From an uncultured Porphyromonadaceae bacterium (GTDB lineage Bacteria > Bacteroidota > Bacteroidia > Bacteroidales > Muribaculaceae), in assembly GCA_947174735.1 (NCBI GenBank), contig CAMWKC010000056.1, forward strand, positions 1-10,631: a DNA stretch of 10,631 bases, written 5' to 3'. Below are positions 6,918 to 10,631 of the stretch, one piece after another. Both the position numbers and the translations under genes were made by a program. The notes under the pieces are model-generated. The model worked only from the letters and a program-made list of their open reading frames with translations. It did not search any database and was not told where the DNA came from. Numbering within the stretch: the first letter of the stretch is position 1; every line of letters starts with the position of its first letter.

Positions 6918-7771
6918 CTTCCCCAAGTAATCAGACTCAAACCTCAGGCACCGAACCGCCAGACCTTATTGCCGGTGATTCCGTGGCAGAAACGACTCCG
7001 GTACGGGTCACCATAATTGATGATGATCCTATAGCGGTTACAGTGCTTAAAGATATGCTTCAGAAATACGACTGGGTAGAAGTATGCGGTACGGCTTTTA
7101 CTTTAGAAGACGGGTGTCGGCTGGTCGAAACGCTACGTCCGGAATTAGTATTTCTTGATATCGAGCTTAATGAAACCACGGGGTTGGATTTGCTTGAAGA
7201 ACTTGATGTACCGAACGGAGAAACACCCAGAGTTATATTTTATACCGCTTATCCCCGTTATATGCTTAATGCTTTGCGTATGCAGGCTTTTGATTTTTTG
7301 CTTAAACCTGTCGATGTCGCTGAGCTGTCCCTGATACTTGAACGTTACCGGCTGCATCGTGGCGGATGTGCACCGCAGTTGCACAGCAAGGGTGAAATTC
7401 GTCCTGTTGCTACTGCTGCATCTGTACGTACGCCGCGCTCTATGACTGTAAGTACGGTTACAAATGAACGGCTTGTTGTGGCACCTTCCGATATAGTGTA
7501 CTTTAAATATGACCAGATGCGTAAACTGTGGGAGGTGATATTGAAAAATATGAAACGTTATGTGCTGCGCCGTCATACTACGGCTGAGACCCTGCTTAGC
7601 CTTTCAGAACAGTTTGTACGTACACACAAGACTTATATAGTGAATGCAGGTTATCTTGCAAAAATATCTGATACCGAATGTGAGCTGGTGCCTCCTTTCA
7701 ACCGTATTACGGAAATAAAGATTTCACGTACTTACCGGCGCGGATTACTTGACTGTTTTTACGACTTATGA
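6914..7771 (+). CDS. LytTR-family response regulator
   Basis: A 285-residue transcription factor, partner of the kinase just upstream; its ATG overlaps the kinase stop (ATGA at 6914-6917), so translation is probably coupled. Residues 1-30 are a polar Ser/Thr/Pro-rich tail before the receiver domain, longer than usual for this class. The receiver spans about 31-145, with the acidic pocket Asp36-Asp37-Asp38, phospho-acceptor Asp82 in VFLDIEL, Thr111 in FYTAY and Lys131 in LLKPVD, all intact. A loosely conserved linker (about 150-180) leads to a LytTR DNA-binding domain (about 183-285), with DIVYFKYDQMRK, the basic stretch KRYVLRRHTTAETL, and FVRTHKTYIVN, a typical LytTR core motif. LytTR domains bind paired direct repeats; a candidate site lies in front of this operon. 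Other targets cannot be read from the window. Confidence 0.93.
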   Translation: MTSPSNQTQTSGTEPPDLIAGDSVAETTPVRVTIIDDDPIAVTVLKDMLQKYDWVEVCGTAFTLEDGCRLVETLRPELVFLDIELNETTGLDLLEELDVPNGETPRVIFYTAYPRYMLNALRMQAFDFLLKPVDVAELSLILERYRLHRGGCAPQLHSKGEIRPVATAASVRTPRSMTVSTVTNERLVVAPSDIVYFKYDQMRKLWEVILKNMKRYVLRRHTTAETLLSLSEQFVRTHKTYIVNAGYLAKISDTECELVPPFNRITEIKISRTYRRGLLDCFYDL

Positions 7772-7776
7772 TATAA

Positions 7777-7828
7777 AGAAATACAAAAGTGTCCTTCGTG
7801 ATTTCACGAAGGACACTTTTGTATTTCT
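7777..7828. terminator. Bidirectional terminator between convergent genes
   Basis: Bases 7777-7801 pair perfectly with 7804-7828: a 25-bp stem with only two unpaired bases. The outer part carries A/T runs, so RNA read in either direction ends in a U-rich arm (ACTTTTGTATTTCT on the plus strand, and the same sequence on the minus strand). It starts five bases after the regulator stop codon and ends 11 bases before the stop of the convergent lipoprotein gene, so it can end both transcripts. Confidence 0.92.
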
Positions 7829-7839
7829 AAGAAGTATAA

Positions 7840-8310
7840 TTACTTCGGATTGACTGTGATTACGCTTGTATAACTGCCGAATTCCTGCGGCGCTCCTGCA
7901 GGCAGTTCTTCTTCATTATCGAGGATTACGACAGGATAGGTAAACGTACCGTTGAGAACGGATTTGTCAACTTCAAGTAACTTACAGTTAAACTGAAGGT
8001 AGTGAGTGTCGATTGTCTGATTTGCGGTAGGTATGACAAGAGGGTATTCGCCGAAAGTCAGCTCAGGCTGAAAGATGCCGTCCCAGTAATATGTTATGTT
8101 TGCTAAAGTAGCCTGGGTACCGTTAAGAGATTTAATACCGATATTCTCAATGGTCAGATCAGTACCATCAAGGACATAGACCACATTTTTGTAAACTGAG
8201 GCGTTGTTGAAAGTCACTTCGACATCAACCGAAGGATAATCGTCGTCGCTGCTACATGAGGCGAGAAAACCAAGTGGAATCAGCAGCAGAAGGTAGAGTA
8301 ATTTCTTCAT
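7840..8310 (-). CDS. Small lipoprotein, probably surface exposed
   Basis: A 156-residue protein of no family I can name. MKKLLYLLLLIPLGFLASC is a lipoprotein signal peptide with lipobox LASC; Cys19 would be lipidated. The mature start CSSDDD resembles the lipoprotein export signal of Bacteroidota (acidic residues right after the Cys), which suggests display on the outside of the outer membrane. The rest (about 110 residues after an acidic linker) is predicted beta-rich by its alternating pattern (VDVEVTFNNASVYKNVVYVL, LTIENIGIKSL, ATLANITYYWDG, HYLQFNCKLLEV, GTFTYPVVIL), like a single immunoglobulin- or calycin-like domain. It is convergent with the two-component operon and shares its terminator. 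It lies downstream of the methyltransferase on the same strand with an 89-bp gap, so it probably has its own promoter, though none with a good consensus is visible. Confidence 0.85.
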   Translation of the reverse strand: MKKLLYLLLLIPLGFLASCSSDDDYPSVDVEVTFNNASVYKNVVYVLDGTDLTIENIGIKSLNGTQATLANITYYWDGIFQPELTFGEYPLVIPTANQTIDTHYLQFNCKLLEVDKSVLNGTFTYPVVILDNEEELPAGAPQEFGSYTSVITVNPK

Positions 8311-8331
8311 AGTCTTAAACTAAATTATGTT

Positions 8332-8366
8332 ATACATCTGATGTATGGAAAGCATTATGTTTCCAT
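8332..8366 (-). promoter_or_regulatory. Overlapping small hairpins upstream of the lipoprotein gene
   Basis: ATACAT at 8332-8337 can pair with ATGTAT at 8341-8346 (loop CTG), and ATGGAAA at 8345-8351 can pair with TTTCCAT at 8360-8366 (eight-base loop). The two stems share bases 8345-8346, so they compete at their ends. They lie between the methyltransferase stop and the lipoprotein start, and could be a weak terminator for the former or part of the leader of the latter. The sequence does not decide between these. Confidence 0.3.
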
Positions 8367-8399
8367 TCGTCTATATAACATTTTTTATTAATGTAACGT

Positions 8400-9206
8400 T
8401 CATTTAGTTTTAATACGAAGTTGCCAGAAAGCCACTGCCGAGGCTGCTGCCACATTGAGTGAATCAACTCCGTGAGCCATAGGTATACGGGCTACGAAAT
8501 CCGCTTCATCTATAACTTCTCGTCTGAGGCCGTCACCTTCTGTACCGAGTATTATTGCCAGCCTGGGCTGAGAGGATAACAACGGGTCATCAATAGCAAC
8601 CGAATCATCAGTCAATGCCATTGCCACGGTTCTGAATCCGAAAGACTGTAACTCGCCGGGAGAATCAATCCATGTCCAGGGTACCAGAAATACTGAGCCC
8701 ATCGATACACGCACAGCCCTACGGTTCAGCGGGTCACATGATGTACGTGTGAGACAAACCGCGTCAATACCTAAAGCTGCTGCTGAACGAAAGATGGCTC
8801 CTATATTGGTCGTATCCGTAACGCTATCAATGACAGCTACACGTTGTGCAGTTTTTACAATATCAGCAAGCTCGGGAGCACAAGGACGACGCATAGCACA
8901 TAGAACACCACGTGTCAGGGTATATCCGGTAAGGGTCTGCAGAAGCTCACGGCTGCCTGTAAACACCGGTATCTCTCCGCATCGTTTTATTATATCGGCT
9001 GCATCGCCGGCAATGTGTCGCTGCTCACACAAAAGCGATACAGGACTATAACCGGCACGAAGTGCCACATCTATAACCTTAGGTGACTCGGCTATAAATA
9101 CCGCTTTGTCAGCATCGAGACGTGAGCGTAGCTGTGCTTCAGTAAGCTTGCAGTAGACCTCAGTCCCCGGATACTCAAGTGAGTCGATATGTATGATATT
9201 GGGCAT
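8400..9206 (-). CDS. TrmH/SpoU-family RNA 2'-O-methyltransferase
   Basis: A 268-residue SPOUT-class methyltransferase that would move a methyl group from S-adenosylmethionine to a ribose 2'-OH in tRNA or rRNA. The N-terminal part (about 20-105) looks like the SpoU substrate-binding domain (AVFIAESPKVIDVALRAG, LTRGVLCAMRRP). The C-terminal catalytic domain has all three motifs: motif 1 DTTNIGAIFRSA (131-142) with Asn134 and Arg140, motif 2 ILGTEGDGL (219-227), and motif 3 IPMAHGVDSLNVAAASAVA (241-259), which forms the cofactor-binding knot. Motif 1 has DTTN where DPGN is more usual. The overall arrangement is nearer to TrmH/RlmB-type enzymes than to TrmL, but the RNA target cannot be told from sequence alone. 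The start is 12 bp after the sbcC stop, so the two genes are probably cotranscribed. Confidence 0.92.
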   Translation of the reverse strand: MPNIIHIDSLEYPGTEVYCKLTEAQLRSRLDADKAVFIAESPKVIDVALRAGYSPVSLLCEQRHIAGDAADIIKRCGEIPVFTGSRELLQTLTGYTLTRGVLCAMRRPCAPELADIVKTAQRVAVIDSVTDTTNIGAIFRSAAALGIDAVCLTRTSCDPLNRRAVRVSMGSVFLVPWTWIDSPGELQSFGFRTVAMALTDDSVAIDDPLLSSQPRLAIILGTEGDGLRREVIDEADFVARIPMAHGVDSLNVAAASAVAFWQLRIKTK

Positions 9207-9218
9207 ACTTTACGTAAT

Positions 9219-10631
9219 TCAGAAGTTAGAACCTATTTCGATGATACTGCTGGAACTTCCGTCCGGCTGGGATACCCGCACCTGTGGGCTGATACGTTCG
9301 CGTAAGGCTTCGACATGACTTATAATACCTACTTTCCTGCCTGAAGAGTTATGCAGAGTGCGTAGAGTATCTATAGCCATACGCAGAGCTTCGCCGCTGA
9401 GCGAACCAAAACCTTCATCAATAAAAAGTGTGTCTACAGCAAGTCGGTTGCCTATGTCGGATAGGGCCAGGGCCAGGGCAAGCGACACCAGAAAACTTTC
9501 TCCGCCTGACAGTGTAGAAGCTACGCGCCGTGTGTAGCCTTGCCATGCGTCTACAATAGATATGATGAAAGTGCCTGGTGTCACCTCAAGTGTGTAGCGC
9601 TCGGTAAGCGCCGTCATATAGAGATTGGCATGTTGTATGAGTGTATCAAGCACATAACTCTGTGCTATAAGGCGGAATTTTTTACCGTTGGCATCTCCTA
9701 TAAGTTCATTGAGACTGTGCCAGCGCATCCATTCGTGATACAGACGTTCGATTTCCTTCTGTTGTCCGGCCAGTGAGTCACGTTTGGCACGGTCATCTTT
9801 CATACGTTGTTGTAGAGCACCTATCTGTTGGCCGATGATATTAATTTCACGGTCATGAATCTCGATTTCGGCTGTGAGCCTTTCTGAACTCATTTCAGCA
9901 GCCTCGTTTTCCGGTTGTTCTGTCATCGCTTCAGCAAGCTGATGTTCGATAGTAGCCAGTTGGGCCTTGGCATTACTGACATTATCGTAACTGTTCTTGA
10001 TGCTGTCTCTTATCCGGTCGAGAGTAGGTGTTGATAATGATTTCAGATATTCGAGTCGTGTAGGAGTAATCAGCGGATTGGCTTCAGTCCATTCATGTAG
10101 GTCACATTCGTTCTGTTGTAGCTGATTTTTTTGTATATCTATAAGTTCCAAAGTGCTCCTGATTTTGCCTATCAGGGTAGAGGTATTTTCGACCAGATGT
10201 GTAGGTGAAAGCGAACCGGTAGCATTGACTTGTTCCCACTCCGGCATCAGTACAGTGACTTCATGCAGAGTATCACGCTCAAGTGCCAGAAGAGTGTTAG
10301 ATGCTTCTGCCTGAGCTACTACGTTGCGTAATAACTCAGTCCTGTTTTTAAAAGTTCTGAGCTGTTTTTCCGTTTTCTCAGCTTCGTTAAGAAGTAGACG
10401 GTCAGCTTTATCAGTTGCTTTAAGAGTATGTTCAAGTTTAGTCAGTTCTGACAAAGCGAATTCGTTGTGTAACTCTATACCGCAGATCTTACATGCTTTT
10501 TCAGTCTCGGTGATAAGTTCTCGGTAAGGTAAATCGTTTTCAAGTTCATGTTTCAGTCGTTCTATAGTCTCCTTTAACTGAGTTATAGTTGTCTGACATA
10601 TAGCTAAATCACGTGTAAGTCGGTCATACTC
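9219..10631 (-). CDS. sbcC: SbcC exonuclease ATPase subunit, C-terminal part (runs off the window)
   Basis: This is the ATPase of the SbcCD (Rad50/Mre11-like) complex, which processes hairpins and blocked DNA ends. Only the C-terminal 470 residues are here; the frame is open to the window edge and continues upstream, so the TTG at 10454 is an internal Leu codon, not a start. From the edge inward there is the end of a coiled coil, then the zinc hook ACKICG (Cys47 and Cys50 of the visible part) through which two SbcC molecules join, then a long returning coiled coil with many Glu, Gln and Lys, and the C-terminal ATPase lobe: signature LSGGES (374-379), Walker B TLFIDEG with Asp405 and Glu406, D-loop SLSGEAL, and switch His439 in IISHVEAL. 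All key residues of the visible half are intact. The Walker A half and probably sbcD lie outside. The RNA methyltransferase gene follows after 12 bp. Confidence 0.95.
   Translation of the reverse strand, partial: EYDRLTRDLAICQTTITQLKETIERLKHELENDLPYRELITETEKACKICGIELHNEFALSELTKLEHTLKATDKADRLLLNEAEKTEKQLRTFKNRTELLRNVVAQAEASNTLLALERDTLHEVTVLMPEWEQVNATGSLSPTHLVENTSTLIGKIRSTLELIDIQKNQLQQNECDLHEWTEANPLITPTRLEYLKSLSTPTLDRIRDSIKNSYDNVSNAKAQLATIEHQLAEAMTEQPENEAAEMSSERLTAEIEIHDREINIIGQQIGALQQRMKDDRAKRDSLAGQQKEIERLYHEWMRWHSLNELIGDANGKKFRLIAQSYVLDTLIQHANLYMTALTERYTLEVTPGTFIISIVDAWQGYTRRVASTLSGGESFLVSLALALALSDIGNRLAVDTLFIDEGFGSLSGEALRMAIDTLRTLHNSSGRKVGIISHVEALRERISPQVRVSQPDGSSSSIIEIGSNF

Noticed and set aside
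5179..7576. Several minus-strand reading frames of 64-143 codons opposite the kinase and regulator genes
   Set aside because: All lie antisense to strongly supported domains; their translations show no domain, signal peptide or start context.
8749..9051. 100-codon plus-strand reading frame
   Set aside because: It lies antisense inside the methyltransferase gene; composition is that of a shadow frame.
9540..10527. Two plus-strand reading frames of 78 and 67 codons
   Set aside because: They lie antisense to sbcC coding sequence, whose motifs are intact throughout.

Overview
The window looks like chromosomal DNA from a member of the order Bacteroidales (phylum Bacteroidota), possibly a gut lineage such as Muribaculaceae. 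Four things point there: a large secreted protein with a C-terminal tail resembling the type IX secretion (T9SS) sorting domain; a lipoprotein whose mature N-terminus is CSSDDD, like the Bacteroidota surface-export signal; -7 boxes of the form TAnnTTTG with no clear Shine-Dalgarno sequences; and a TPR/LytS-type histidine kinase paired with a LytTR regulator. The family-level guess is inference. I see no phage, IS, CRISPR, tRNA or rRNA.

Layout. 1-270 has no gene; it holds a 9-bp tandem triplet, a perfect 25-bp inverted repeat and a patch of short degenerate repeats. 271-3855 (-) encodes a 1194-residue secreted cell-surface protein with GLUG-like repeats. 3998-4402 (-) encodes a small cytoplasmic YbjN-like protein, with a terminator behind it, a well-formed promoter in front and a leader that can fold. 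The 481-bp divergent region 4403-4883 separates it from a rightward two-component operon: a sensor kinase (4884-6917) and a LytTR response regulator (6914-7771) overlapping by four bases. A very strong bidirectional hairpin (7777-7828) ends that operon and also the convergent small lipoprotein gene (7840-8310, -). At the right are a TrmH/SpoU-type RNA methyltransferase (8400-9206, -) and, 12 bp upstream of it, the C-terminal part of SbcC (9219 to the window edge, -), which includes the zinc hook.

How the parts fit. The kinase and regulator form a translationally coupled signalling pair. Upstream of their promoter are two perfect 9-bp direct repeats 20 bp apart, the geometry expected for a LytTR dimer, so positive autoregulation is plausible. 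SbcC (DNA end processing with SbcD) and the methyltransferase are probably cotranscribed housekeeping genes. The secreted protein, YbjN-like protein and lipoprotein have no demonstrable link to the two-component system beyond being neighbours.

I do not see a clearly new multi-gene system. The best leads are the direct-repeat operator, the structured leader of the YbjN-like gene and the long GC-rich hairpin without a U-tract at the left edge.
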